A stretch of DNA of 21,383 nucleotides from Nocardioides sp. (GCA_030145945.1 JASLDK010000424.1:1-21383), one strand, 5' to 3'; positions 1 to 7,514 are shown, counted from the first letter of the stretch. Notes: generated by a model from the sequence alone, not told the origin. Numbers and translations are program-made.

Positions 1-124
1 TGACGGCGGGCACGGTCCCGGGATGGCGGCCGGGAACGGGCTGCCCACAGTTGGTGCAGAACCGGCCGATGCCGAGCTCGTGCCCGCAGCCGGTGCAGGC
101 GGTCGGGGTGGTCGGGGTGGTCAT
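1..124 (-). CDS. zinc-ribbon protein, N-terminal fragment
   Basis: Only the first 41 codons lie in the window; the gene runs off the left edge. Reading from the ATG at 124-122, two CxxC knuckles are visible (Cys10/Cys13 and Cys23/Cys26, in CTGCG and CTNCG), the pattern of a short treble-clef zinc ribbon that binds one Zn ion. A Pro/Thr-rich stretch precedes it and a Pro/Gly-rich linker follows. Such N-terminal ribbons often sit in front of a membrane or enzymatic domain, which cannot be seen here, so no function is assigned. It lies on the same strand as the SRPBCC gene, 49 bp downstream of that gene's stop. No strong Shine-Dalgarno precedes the ATG. Confidence 0.6.
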   Translation of the reverse strand, partial: MTTPTTPTACTGCGHELGIGRFCTNCGQPVPGRHPGTVPAV

Positions 125-173
125 CGCGGGGCTCACCGTACCCCGGCGTCCGGCCGGACGTCAGATGCGAGCC

Positions 174-656
174 TCAGGCCGACATCGCCCGACGGCAGGC
201 CTCGGCCTCGATGTCGGCGAGGTCGTGCTCCAACACCTTGCGGGTCCGGTCGTAGCTGAAGCCGCCGAACATCGTCCACATCGCCCGCGAGAGGGGGGAG
301 CGGTGGCTCATCTCGACGGTCGTCGTCATGGCCAGCCGGGTGCCGGTCTCGTCCGGCCCGGAGGGCGTGAGTCGATAGGCGGTGCGGATGATGTCGTTGC
401 CCACCTCCGCCTCGACGACGGTACGCCGGGGGCGCTCGGCCTCGATGACCTGCAACTGTTCGGGACCGTGGTGGCCGAACAGCGTGCGGCGCTCGCGCCA
501 TGCGGTGCCGACGTCGTACCCGCCCTCGGTCAGGATCTCGGTGTCACTGACGCTGCGCAGGACGTCGTCGGCGTGTGCGATGTCGGTGATCACGTCCCAG
601 ACCTGCTCCGGCGGGGCGGGGATGGTGGCGTGTACGTGAATGATGTGTCCGGCCAT
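174..656 (-). CDS. SRPBCC (START-like) family protein
   Basis: 160 residues. The N-terminus starts with an amphipathic strand and then IPAPPEQVWDVITDIAHADD (about 12-31), the typical opening of the polyketide_cyc2/SRPBCC fold, a helix-grip hydrophobic pocket for lipids or small ligands. The middle holds alternating strands (about 65-115) and the end is a long helix (about 135-157) with DRTRKVLEHDLADIEAEA, as in the family. The ligand cannot be predicted. The start was chosen at the ATG at 656 because GGGAG lies 5 nt upstream; an in-frame ATG 36 nt earlier gives an unconvincing N-terminus. It lies downstream of the EamA gene with an 82-bp gap, so it may have its own transcript. Confidence 0.8.
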   Translation of the reverse strand: MAGHIIHVHATIPAPPEQVWDVITDIAHADDVLRSVSDTEILTEGGYDVGTAWRERRTLFGHHGPEQLQVIEAERPRRTVVEAEVGNDIIRTAYRLTPSGPDETGTRLAMTTTVEMSHRSPLSRAMWTMFGGFSYDRTRKVLEHDLADIEAEACRRAMSA

Positions 657-680
657 GGTCACTCCCAGGTTGGGTTTCCC

Positions 681-712
681 CCAGGCCTCCATGGTGCCTC
701 GGACGGGCCTGG
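681..712 (-). terminator. hairpin between EamA and SRPBCC genes
   Basis: CCAGGCC (681-687) pairs perfectly with GGCCTGG (706-712) around an 18-nt loop, just downstream of the EamA stop and upstream of the SRPBCC gene on the minus strand. A palindrome CCGGGATCCCGG (723-734) sits next to it. There is no strong U-tract after the stem, so termination or RNA-end stabilisation is only a suggestion. Confidence 0.25.
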
Positions 713-738
713 AAAACCACCCCCGGGATCCCGGCAGG

Positions 739-1665
739 TCACACCGCGATGTGCGGGACCTCGCCCTCGATGTGTCGACGCGGGACGAGCTCGACCACGA
801 GCATGGCGGCCAGCACCATCACTCCGCCGACGATCATCCGGCCGGTGGGGGACTCGCCGCCGAGAGTGACCGCGAAGCCGGCAGCGAAGACGGGTTCGAA
901 GCTCATGATGATGGCGCTGCGGGTGGCCGGCAGGTGGGCCTGCGCCCAGGTCTGCCCGAGCAGCGCGGCCGCACCGGCGATGAGCGCCATGTAGAGCAGG
1001 GAGATCCAGTCGCCGGAACGATCGGGCAGGACGACCCCCGGTCGACCGGACACCAGCGCAACGGTCAGGCACATCGCCGCAATGACGAGGATCTGCAGGA
1101 TTGTCATGCCGAGTGCATCCGACGGGCGTGACCAGGCGCCCAACGCGACGATGTGCGCGGCGTACAACAGTGCACTCACCAACGTGATCGCCTCGCCATA
1201 GCCGACGGCGAAGCCGTCGAGGGTCAGGACCCCCAGCCCGGCGGTGGCGAGGACCACGGCAGCCCACGTCGCCGGCGTGATCCGCGTGTGCAGGATCAGA
1301 GCTGCGAAGAGCGGGGTCGCGACGACGTACAGACCAGTGACGAAACCGGAGACACTCGCCGCGGTCTGGGTGAGACCGAAGGTCTGGGCCAGTTGGGCGA
1401 GGCCGTAGAGCAGGCCGAGCAACACGGCACGGCGGCGCATCTCCGGGGCCAGCCGCGCGATGGCTCGAGGTGCGATCACAGCCATGACCACCCCGGCGAT
1501 GACGAACCGCACCGCCAGGAAGTCGACCGTCGGAACCCGGTCGAGCAGGTCCTTGATCAGGTAGAACGTCGATCCCCAGCACGCTGCCATGGCGAGCAGG
1601 GCGAGCGAGGCCAACAGGGCGGTACGACGACTGATGTCCTCGGCCGCCTCGGACTCAGACGACAT
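739..1665 (-). CDS. EamA/DMT-family transporter
   Basis: 308 residues, almost all hydrophobic, with about ten membrane helices arranged as two EamA repeats. The first repeat opens with the diagnostic CWGSTFYLIKDLLDRVP segment (about 29-45). The second begins around residue 150 and includes LLGQTWAQAHLPATRSAIIM near 230-250. DMT-superfamily members are inner-membrane exporters of metabolites or drugs; the substrate is not predictable. The start at 1665 gives a short polar N-terminus (SSESEAAEDISRR) before helix 1. It overlaps the kinase stop by 11 bp and has no visible Shine-Dalgarno, so translation is probably coupled to the kinase gene. Longer in-frame starts would read into the PASTA coding region. 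Confidence 0.9.
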   Translation of the reverse strand: MSSESEAAEDISRRTALLASLALLAMAACWGSTFYLIKDLLDRVPTVDFLAVRFVIAGVVMAVIAPRAIARLAPEMRRRAVLLGLLYGLAQLAQTFGLTQTAASVSGFVTGLYVVATPLFAALILHTRITPATWAAVVLATAGLGVLTLDGFAVGYGEAITLVSALLYAAHIVALGAWSRPSDALGMTILQILVIAAMCLTVALVSGRPGVVLPDRSGDWISLLYMALIAGAAALLGQTWAQAHLPATRSAIIMSFEPVFAAGFAVTLGGESPTGRMIVGGVMVLAAMLVVELVPRRHIEGEVPHIAV

Positions 1666-3808
1666 AGAGGATGACCGTGCTGCCCTTGGGGAGCTTGGTC
1701 CCCGCCTTGGGGTCGGTGTCCCACGCCGTGGAGCCGCCGATGTAGATGGGTGCATGCTCCTTCTTGACGACGAAGCCCAGCGCCTCGAGCTTGGCGGCCG
1801 CGTCGTCGGTGCTCAGGAACCGCACGGCCGGGACGGCAAACAGTTCCGGCCCCTTGGAGACGACGAACTCGACGGTGTCGTCCTTGAAGAGCGTGCCGGT
1901 GTCCGGGCTCTGGCTGATGATCCGGCCCTTGGCGACGGTGTCGCTGTAGATCTCGTCGGTGACCTTCGCCTTCAGGCCCTTCTTCGTCAGCTTGGCCTTG
2001 ACCTTGTCGATGTCCTTGCCGACCCAGCTGCGGACCTTGATCGGCTTCTTGCCCTTGGACACCACCAGCGTGACGGACGTGCCGACCGGGAGGCCTGTCG
2101 CCTCCGGGGCTCCGAAGGCAGGCACAGTGGCGATCACCCGTCCGGTCTCCACCGTCTCGGACCACTTCTCCTGCACCTGGCCGGGCACGAACCTGACCTT
2201 GTCGAGCGCGGCCGTGGCCTCGTCGACCGTCATGTTGGTGAGGTCCGGCAGGTCATAGCGCTCCGGCCCGAGAGAGACCACGAGGACGACCTCGCCATCG
2301 GGCAGGATCCGCCCGCCGGGACCGGGGTCCGTCGACATGACGATGCCCTTGTCCACGCTCTCCGAGTAGGCCTCGCGACCGACCTTCGCGTTGAGACCAG
2401 CGGCTTCGATCTTCTTCTGGGCCGCCGTGACCTCGAGCCCGATCACGCCGGGAGCCGTGGTGTAGCGACCCCAGCCGACCCACCAGGCCGTCGTACCGAT
2501 GGCGGCGGCCAGCAGGACCAACACCAGCGCGACCGCCAGACGCTTCCCGCGTCGGCGAGGTGTGGCGACGGCCTGCTGGGGCGGCGGAACGGGCGTGGGC
2601 GGAACCGGACGGGTGAGCCGGGGTGCCGGAAGTTGCGGAGCCGGACGTTGCGGTGCGGGCTGCCTCTGCACCGGACGGGTGGGCGGCGGCAGGTCGTCGG
2701 GGATCACCGAGGTCGGCTCACCGAGCAGGTCGGGCATGCCGTCCCACAGGGAGCTCACCGGCTCCGGTGTGGTGTCACTCTCCCGCGGTCCGGCCTCGAC
2801 GCCGGACGTGCTGCGCCCGCTCGGCAGCAGGTCAGCGACGAGCTCGGGATCGTCACGGACGCCGTCATGCAGGGTCTGCGCGACTCGGCGTACGTGGTGG
2901 AGCAGGACGCTCGCGTCCGACGGTCGCAGGGATGCGTCGCGGATCGTGGCGCGGGCGACCAGTGCGTCGACGTACGCCGGGATCCCGGGGCGGACCGACG
3001 ACGGCGCCGGCACGTCGTGGTGGACGTGGCGATAGGCCACCGCGATCGGGGTCTCGCCGGTGTGCGGCTTGGTGCCGGTGAGCAGCTCGAACAGGATCAC
3101 GCCCGCGGCATAGACGTCGGCCCGCGCGTCCGCCCGCTGCTCGACGACGAGCTCGGGCGCGAGATAGGAGACGGTGCCGATCAGTACGCCGTTGGTCGCG
3201 GTGTGCTGGGTGTCGGCGCTGACCGCCTTCGCGAGGCCGAAGTCGGCGACCTTGATCCGGCCATCGTCGGCGATGAGGACGTTCTCCGGCTTGACGTCAC
3301 GGTGGATCAGGCCCGCGCGGTGCGCGGCGCCCAGCGCCGACAGCACGGGATCGATGATGGCGAGCGCGCGCTCGGGCGACATCGGCGCATCCTTGACGAT
3401 CGTGTCGCGCAGGGTGTGCCCGGGGACGTACTCCATGACGAGGTAGACCGTGTCGTCCACCGGATCGCGGCCCTGGTCGAAGACCGCCACGACGTTGGGA
3501 TGCGAGAGCCTCGCCGCCGCCTTGGCCTCCTGCACGAAGCGTCGCGCGAAGGACTCGTCGTCGTGCGTGGTCGCATCACCCAGCCCGGGGCGCATGATCT
3601 TGACCGCGACGGTCCGGTCGAGGCGGGTGTCGACGGCCTCGTAGACGCTGGCCATCCCGCCGCGGGCGATCCGGACGCCGATCCGGTAGCGGTTGTCGAG
3701 GAGCCGACCGAACTGGTGGTCCTCGATCCGGGTGCTCGCGGCGACGGGCGCAGAGGGGTCGCCTGAGCGCGCGGCTGCCTCGCCGCGGGCGCGCTGGTCG
3801 TCGTGCAC
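1655..3808 (-). CDS. pknL: PASTA-domain Ser/Thr protein kinase, PknL-like
   Basis: 717 residues. The cytosolic kinase domain (about 40-300) shows the glycine loop IARGGMASVYEAV, VAVK (Lys70), HRDVKPENV (Asp171, Asn176), DFG (189-191) and APE (217-219). A Pro-rich linker (about 373-410) leads to one transmembrane helix (about 423-445) and four extracellular PASTA repeats to the C-terminus, which in this family sense muropeptides, lipid II or the cell wall. The start is the GTG at 3808 because AGGAGG lies 6 nt upstream; ATG codons at 3832 and 3826 lie upstream of that site. It diverges from an Rv2175c-like gene, as pknL does in M. tuberculosis, which supports the symbol. Unlike M. tuberculosis PknL, it keeps PASTA repeats. 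It could also be the only PknB-type kinase in this genome; the rest of the genome would decide. Confidence 0.9.
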   Translation of the reverse strand: MHDDQRARGEAAARSGDPSAPVAASTRIEDHQFGRLLDNRYRIGVRIARGGMASVYEAVDTRLDRTVAVKIMRPGLGDATTHDDESFARRFVQEAKAAARLSHPNVVAVFDQGRDPVDDTVYLVMEYVPGHTLRDTIVKDAPMSPERALAIIDPVLSALGAAHRAGLIHRDVKPENVLIADDGRIKVADFGLAKAVSADTQHTATNGVLIGTVSYLAPELVVEQRADARADVYAAGVILFELLTGTKPHTGETPIAVAYRHVHHDVPAPSSVRPGIPAYVDALVARATIRDASLRPSDASVLLHHVRRVAQTLHDGVRDDPELVADLLPSGRSTSGVEAGPRESDTTPEPVSSLWDGMPDLLGEPTSVIPDDLPPPTRPVQRQPAPQRPAPQLPAPRLTRPVPPTPVPPPQQAVATPRRRGKRLAVALVLVLLAAAIGTTAWWVGWGRYTTAPGVIGLEVTAAQKKIEAAGLNAKVGREAYSESVDKGIVMSTDPGPGGRILPDGEVVLVVSLGPERYDLPDLTNMTVDEATAALDKVRFVPGQVQEKWSETVETGRVIATVPAFGAPEATGLPVGTSVTLVVSKGKKPIKVRSWVGKDIDKVKAKLTKKGLKAKVTDEIYSDTVAKGRIISQSPDTGTLFKDDTVEFVVSKGPELFAVPAVRFLSTDDAAAKLEALGFVVKKEHAPIYIGGSTAWDTDPKAGTKLPKGSTVILYVV

Positions 3809-3865
3809 AGCGACCCTCCTGTGCATGTTCATCTGGACCGGCCGGGGAAGGTGACCGGAAAGGTC

Positions 3866-3871
3866 ATCGTA
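3866..3871 (-). promoter_or_regulatory. candidate -10 of the kinase gene
   Basis: TACGAT on the minus strand fits the actinobacterial TANNNT -10 and would give a leader of about 50 nt to the GTG at 3808. No good -35 is visible. The rest of the 154-bp divergent gap (3809-3962) shows only the two ribosome sites; no convincing plus-strand promoter was seen. Confidence 0.3.
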
Positions 3872-3962
3872 CGGGGGTGCCGTGGATCGGACCGAAGGCA
3901 CGCCGACGCCGCGGGTGTGACGCGGATCGGCGGATCCAGCCGATTTGGGGGAGGATGACGGC

Positions 3963-4334
3963 ATGAGCGAAATGCGACTGGCCGACCACGACCTCGCTGC
4001 CCTCGTCGAGGACTGGCTGACCTGGGACGAGGCCGCGGCACAGATCGGCGTGACGCCCGCCTCGGTGCGCACCATGGTCCGCGAGCACCAGCTCGCCGCC
4101 GCGGTGCCCGGCGATGGCCGCAAGCAGGGCATCCCCGCCCTGTTCCTGGTCGACGGCGAGCCGGTCAAGGGCCTGCCCGGTCTGCTGACGGTCCTGCACG
4201 ACAACGGCTTCGACGACCGTGAGTGCATCGCCTGGATCTACCTCGACGCGGACCTGCCGGGTCGCCCGATCGACGCCCTCCTCGAGAACCGCGGCTCCGA
4301 GGTCAAGCGGCGCGCCCAAGCCCTCGCCTTCTGA
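3963..4334 (+). CDS. Rv2175c-like DNA-binding protein
   Basis: 123 residues. A winged-helix-type HTH lies at about 18-47 (LTWDEAAAQIGVTPASVRTM), followed by a segment with IPALFLVDGEPVKGLPGLLT (about 57-76), VLHDNGF and RPIDAL near the end, all recognisably like M. tuberculosis Rv2175c. That protein binds DNA and is phosphorylated by PknL. The gene is divergent from the PASTA kinase, the same pairing. The start at 3963 has GGAGG about 7 nt upstream; a TTG 18 nt earlier is less likely because it overlaps that site. The short N-terminus lacks an obvious equivalent of the Thr-containing tail that PknL modifies in M. tuberculosis, so any phosphosite must lie elsewhere. The DNA target is unknown. 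Confidence 0.85.
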   Translation: MSEMRLADHDLAALVEDWLTWDEAAAQIGVTPASVRTMVREHQLAAAVPGDGRKQGIPALFLVDGEPVKGLPGLLTVLHDNGFDDRECIAWIYLDADLPGRPIDALLENRGSEVKRRAQALAF

Positions 4335-4357
4335 ACCGCTCTCCTCAAGGCACACCG

Positions 4358-4846
4358 ATGAGTCGTCGTACGACGAAGGCCGTCACCTCGGTCATCACCG
4401 TCCTCCTGCTGATCGCCGTGTGGTGGTTGCAGAACCGGTCGAGCGGCGACGAGTCGACGTCGTCGGCGGACACCCCGTCGGCGTCGGTCTCGCCCACGCA
4501 CGCGGCGAGGCCCTCGGCAGCATCGACCAGCTCGCCGACCCGCGCGGCCAGCCGCGACCAGGACGGCATCCCGTACGTCGACCTGGCCGACCTGCCGAAG
4601 GAGGCGGCCGAGACGGTCGACCTGATCGACGCGGGCGGCCCGTTCGCCTACCCGGGCAAGGACGGTTCGAGCTTCGGCAACTACGAGGGCGTGCTGCCGT
4701 CCAGGCCGCGCGGCTACTACGCGGAATACACCGTGGACACGCCCGGTCTGAGCCATCGCGGCGCGCGGCGAATCATCGCGGGGGACCGGGGCGAGCTGTA
4801 CTGGACCGAGGACCACTACGAGTCGTTCGAGCGGATCAGGAGATGA
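4358..4846 (+). CDS. exported guanyl-specific ribonuclease (barnase/RNase Sa type)
   Basis: 162 residues: an N-terminal signal or anchor helix (about 8-24, VTSVITVLLLIAVWWL, no lipobox Cys), a Ser/Thr/Ala-rich linker (about 28-68), then a compact microbial RNase domain (about 70-160) with IPYVDLADLP, GGPFAYPGKDGSSFGN, RPRGYYAEYTV, RGARRI and DHYESF. By family comparison the catalytic residues are Glu123, an Arg of the RGARR loop (134-138) and His153, all present, so it looks active and should cleave RNA after G. The start at 4358 places the hydrophobic helix directly after SRRTTK. It is followed after 4 bp by a barstar-family inhibitor. It may be a secreted nuclease for competition or RNA scavenging; the target is not visible. 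Confidence 0.88.
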   Translation: MSRRTTKAVTSVITVLLLIAVWWLQNRSSGDESTSSADTPSASVSPTHAARPSAASTSSPTRAASRDQDGIPYVDLADLPKEAAETVDLIDAGGPFAYPGKDGSSFGNYEGVLPSRPRGYYAEYTVDTPGLSHRGARRIIAGDRGELYWTEDHYESFERIRR

Positions 4847-4850
4847 CCCG

Positions 4851-5264
4851 ATGAGTGGGCTCGCATCCGTCCTCGCCGGCCGCCACGCGCCCGGCGTCCA
4901 CCGGTGGGCCTCGGCCCTCGACGTCGCCACCGTGCGGCACGCGGTCGAGCAGGCCGGCTGGACCTTCGGGTACGTCGACGGCGTCGCGCTCGACACCAGG
5001 GCCGCCGTGCTGCGGGCGATCGGCGACGCGCTCGGCTTCCCGGAGCACTACGGCGCCAACCTCGACGCCCTCAACGACTGCTTGCGGGACCTGTCCGGTC
5101 CGACGGTGCTGTTGTGGGATGCGTGGGCCGGATTCGCCCATGAAGAGCCGCGTTGGTTCGGCGTCCTGGCCGACGTGCTCGCAGAGCGGTCGGCCGCCGA
5201 CCCGCCCCTGGAAGTGCTGTTGCGAGGCGACGGGCCCGCGGACGGCGTACCGCTCCTGGACTGA
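4851..5264 (+). CDS. barstar-family ribonuclease inhibitor
   Basis: 137 residues. The core (about 37-125) matches barstar: FGYVDGVALDTRAAVLRAIG, then FPEHYGANLDALNDCL, with Asp72 and Asp76 in the positions of the barnase-binding acids, and a C-terminal strand LEVLLRGDG. About 35 extra N-terminal residues precede the usual barstar length of about 90. There is no signal peptide, so it acts in the cytosol and should protect the producer from the adjacent exported RNase. Start ATG 4851, AGGAG 8 nt upstream, only 4 bp after the RNase stop: the two are co-transcribed and probably coupled. It converges on idsA with a 6-bp gap. Confidence 0.88.
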   Translation: MSGLASVLAGRHAPGVHRWASALDVATVRHAVEQAGWTFGYVDGVALDTRAAVLRAIGDALGFPEHYGANLDALNDCLRDLSGPTVLLWDAWAGFAHEEPRWFGVLADVLAERSAADPPLEVLLRGDGPADGVPLLD

Positions 5265-5270
5265 GAGCGT

Positions 5271-6359
5271 TCAGCGCGTACGCCGGGTGGCGGCTGCCGC
5301 CAACTGCTCCAGCACTCGGCACGCCTCGGCGTCCCAACCAGCCTCGGCCTGCCCGCGGTGCAGCGCATCGACGGCCTCATGGGCGAGATCGTCGATCATC
5401 GATTCGACCCCGGCACGGGCGCCGCAGCCGTCGATGATCCCGCGGAGTTCGGTCACATCGACATCGGAGAGAGCCGTGCCGAGTGCGGCATCCAGCCGCT
5501 CGGCGTCCTCCGGATCGGCGAGCTCGAGGGCACGCGCCACCAGCACGGTGCGCTTGCCCTCCACCAGGTCGTCGCCGGCCGGCTTGCCTGTGGTGGCGGG
5601 GTCGCCGAACACGCCGAGCAGGTCGTCGCGGAGTTGGAAGGCCTCACCGAGCGGCAGTCCGAAGGCCGTCAGCAGATCGAGGGTGGCGCCGTCGGCTCCG
5701 GCGAGTGCGGCGCCGACGTGGAGGGGCCGCTCTGTGGAGTACTTCGCGGACTTGTAGCGCAGCACCGTCATCGCCTGCTCGACGTTCGCGCGGCCCCGGG
5801 CCTGCACGGACACGTCCAGGAACTGCCCGGCGATCACCTCGGAGCGGCACAGGTCGAACACCTCGAGTGCCGGACCCACCCGGTCCCACCCGAGGCCGCA
5901 ACGGCGCAGCAGTTCGTCGGACCATGACAGGAGCAGGTCGCCCAACAGGATCGCGGCGGCAGCGCCGTACTGCTCAGGGTCGCCGCGCCAGTCGTCCGCG
6001 CGGTGAGCACGCTCGAAGGTGCGGTGCGTCGCCGAGCGACCGCGCCGGGTGTCGGAGGCATCCATCAGGTCGTCGTGGACCAGCGCGCTGGCATGCAGGA
6101 GCTCGAGAGCGGCCGCTGCCCGGCGTACTGCCTCGGCATCGGTGCCCGACGGCTCGCCCGCGAGAGCTGCGAAACCCCAGTGGCAGAAGGCTGCACGGAA
6201 CCGCTTGCCGCCGCTGACGGTGACCCGAGCCTCGGAGAGCAGGCGTGCCGCATCTCCGCCCAACGGGGCCAGTCGGGTCGCCTGATCGGCGAGGAAGGCG
6301 TCGAGGGTGGCCTGGACCTCGGCCCGGAAGACGGTCGGATCCCATGCCTGATGCGTCAC
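5271..6359 (-). CDS. idsA: polyprenyl diphosphate synthase (trans-isoprenyl, GGPP synthase type)
   Basis: 362 residues. It condenses allylic diphosphates with isopentenyl diphosphate, feeding menaquinone, carotenoid or other isoprenoid synthesis. Visible motifs: GGKRFR (IPP binding, about 50-55), the first Asp-rich motif DDLMD (96-100) followed by RRG, and the second as FQLRDDLLGVFGDP (about 241-254) with KPAGDDL and KRT after it. The last Asp of the second motif is Gly (DDLLG), common in actinobacterial IdsA-like enzymes. The chosen start is the GTG at 6359: it lies 7 nt after a TANNNT -10, the leaderless pattern seen elsewhere in this window. Upstream in-frame ATGs would overlap metF. It is divergent from metF. 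The M. tuberculosis counterpart by position is idsA2. Chain length is not decidable by eye. Confidence 0.88.
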   Translation of the reverse strand: MTHQAWDPTVFRAEVQATLDAFLADQATRLAPLGGDAARLLSEARVTVSGGKRFRAAFCHWGFAALAGEPSGTDAEAVRRAAAALELLHASALVHDDLMDASDTRRGRSATHRTFERAHRADDWRGDPEQYGAAAAILLGDLLLSWSDELLRRCGLGWDRVGPALEVFDLCRSEVIAGQFLDVSVQARGRANVEQAMTVLRYKSAKYSTERPLHVGAALAGADGATLDLLTAFGLPLGEAFQLRDDLLGVFGDPATTGKPAGDDLVEGKRTVLVARALELADPEDAERLDAALGTALSDVDVTELRGIIDGCGARAGVESMIDDLAHEAVDALHRGQAEAGWDAEACRVLEQLAAAATRRTR

Positions 6360-6366
6360 CTCGATG

Positions 6367-6372
6367 AGCCTA
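6367..6372 (-). promoter_or_regulatory. -10 element, leaderless idsA transcript
   Basis: TAGGCT on the minus strand is followed by exactly 7 nt and then the GTG start of idsA. No Shine-Dalgarno is present. This fits transcription starting at the first base of the start codon. The -35 is weak. Confidence 0.45.
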
Positions 6373-6422
6373 GACGCCTCGGTGATTGGCGAGACGATCG
6401 GGTGTGAAGGCTCGGTGACACC

Positions 6423-6428
6423 TACACT
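6423..6428 (+). promoter_or_regulatory. -10 element, leaderless metF transcript
   Basis: TACACT is followed by 7 nt and the metF ATG at 6436, without a Shine-Dalgarno. Same geometry as idsA on the opposite strand, 50 bp away. Confidence 0.45.
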
Positions 6429-6435
6429 TCGGGCC

Positions 6436-7326
6436 ATGACGACAGGTGCCGGACGCTCCCTCGGCGAGATCATCAGGAGCGGGGAACGCTCGTTCTCCTT
6501 CGAGTTCTTCCCGCCCAAGGACGACGCCGGAGAAGCCCAGCTGTGGGACGCGATCCGCGCCCTCGAGCCCTACCGACCCACCTTCGTGTCCGTGACCTAC
6601 GGCGCCGGCGGCAGCACCCGCGACAAGACGGTGTCCATCACCGGCCGCATCGCTCGCGAGACCTCGATGGTCCCGATGGCACACCTGACCTGCGTCGGCC
6701 ACACCCGCGCCGAGTTGGAGGGCATCCTCGACCAGTATGTCGCCGAGGGCGTCAACCACGTGATGGCCCTGCGCGGCGACCCGCAGGAGGGGCCCCGCGC
6801 CGACTGGACGCCCACCGACGGCGGGCTGAACTACGCGGTCGAGCTGGTCGAGCTGGCTCGTTCCCGCGGCGACTTCCGTGTCGGGATCGCTGCCTTCCCC
6901 GAAGGACACCCTTCGGCCGACTCACTCGACCGTGACGCTGACGTCCTCGTCGCCAAGGCGCAGGCCGGTGCTGAGTTCGCGGTCACCCAGATGTTCTTCC
7001 GTGCCTCGGACTACTTCGGCCTCGTCGAGCGCGTCCGAGCCCGCGGCGTCGACATCCCGATCCTCCCGGGCATCATGCCGATCCTGAACCTCGCCGCGAT
7101 CCGCCGCCAGGGCGAGCTGATCGGCACGAGCGTTCCGGACGACGTCGTCGAGCGGATCAGTGCGTACGACGGTGATCCCGCCGCCGTGCGCGCCGAGGGC
7201 ATCCGCATCGCAGCCGAACTCTGCGACGAGCTGCTGGCCGGTGGAGCACCGGGCCTGCACTTCTACACGCTCAACCGCTCCAAGGCCACGCTCGAGATCT
7301 TCGAGGCCCTGCGCATCACGGTTTGA
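6436..7326 (+). CDS. metF: methylenetetrahydrofolate reductase
   Basis: 296 residues, the normal bacterial MetF length and a single TIM-barrel domain. It reduces 5,10-methylene-THF to 5-methyl-THF with an FAD cofactor, supplying methyl groups for methionine synthesis in the cytosol. Family motifs run in order: FSFEFFPPKDD (Glu23), VTYGAGGSTRDKT (about 53-65), HLTCVGHT (83-90), NHVMALRGDP with Asp115, GIAAFPEGHPS (150-160), AKAQAGAEFAVTQMFF (about 173-188), ILPGIMPI, and GLHFYTLN near the end. The start ATG 6436 directly precedes the TTGAGRSLGEII lead-in; a longer start at 6364 would run over the idsA promoter. Divergent from idsA; converges on the oxidoreductase gene. Confidence 0.95.
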   Translation: MTTGAGRSLGEIIRSGERSFSFEFFPPKDDAGEAQLWDAIRALEPYRPTFVSVTYGAGGSTRDKTVSITGRIARETSMVPMAHLTCVGHTRAELEGILDQYVAEGVNHVMALRGDPQEGPRADWTPTDGGLNYAVELVELARSRGDFRVGIAAFPEGHPSADSLDRDADVLVAKAQAGAEFAVTQMFFRASDYFGLVERVRARGVDIPILPGIMPILNLAAIRRQGELIGTSVPDDVVERISAYDGDPAAVRAEGIRIAAELCDELLAGGAPGLHFYTLNRSKATLEIFEALRITV

Positions 7327-7514
7327 TTGCGCGAGCGCGTCGCTCGTTCCTCGCGCCGCGCTGCCGCGCTCGCCGTTGGCCTGGGTAGGTCTTGGGCTCG
7401 CATGGCGTCCACAACGTCGGCTCGCTGAAAGCTCGGCTCCTCCGCTCCGGTCGCTCCTTCGTCGCTTCCTCCGCTCCGCTCCGTCGCCGTCGCTTCCCGC
7501 GATGACCGACAGGG
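7327..7514. repeat. degenerate repeat patch between convergent genes
   Basis: No gene fits here. From about 7431 to 7500 the plus strand is strongly pyrimidine-biased and built from imperfect units of 28-29 bp: TCCTCCGCTCCG occurs at 7438-7449 and 7467-7478, and CGTCGCTTCC at 7460-7469 and 7488-7497. The left part (7328-7360) is rich in GCG/CGC with overlapping inverted repeats (GCGCGAG pairs with CTCGCGC; CGAGCG with CGCTCG). Its place between the stops of metF and the oxidoreductase suggests a bidirectional transcription-end region or an interspersed repeat. Confidence 0.5.

Noticed and set aside
723..734. 12-bp palindrome CCGGGATCCCGG as a protein-binding operator
   Set aside because: It lies directly after a stop codon rather than near a promoter and such GC palindromes are frequent at this base composition.
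51..869. 272-codon plus-strand frame over the zinc-ribbon, SRPBCC and EamA genes
   Set aside because: It spans three genes and a non-coding gap on the other strand and shows no domain.
1589..3766. 725-codon open frame on the plus strand opposite the PASTA kinase
   Set aside because: Its codons are the antisense of a fully recognisable kinase/PASTA gene; the predicted protein is Arg/Asp/Gly-rich without any domain, as expected for a shadow frame in GC-rich DNA.
3945..3962. TTG start 18 nt upstream for the Rv2175c-like gene
   Set aside because: It would lie on the GGAGG ribosome site that serves the ATG at 3963.
7328..7500. Repeat patch as a CRISPR array
   Set aside because: Repeats are only 10-12 bp exact, degenerate, and lack unique spacers of uniform length; no cas genes are nearby.
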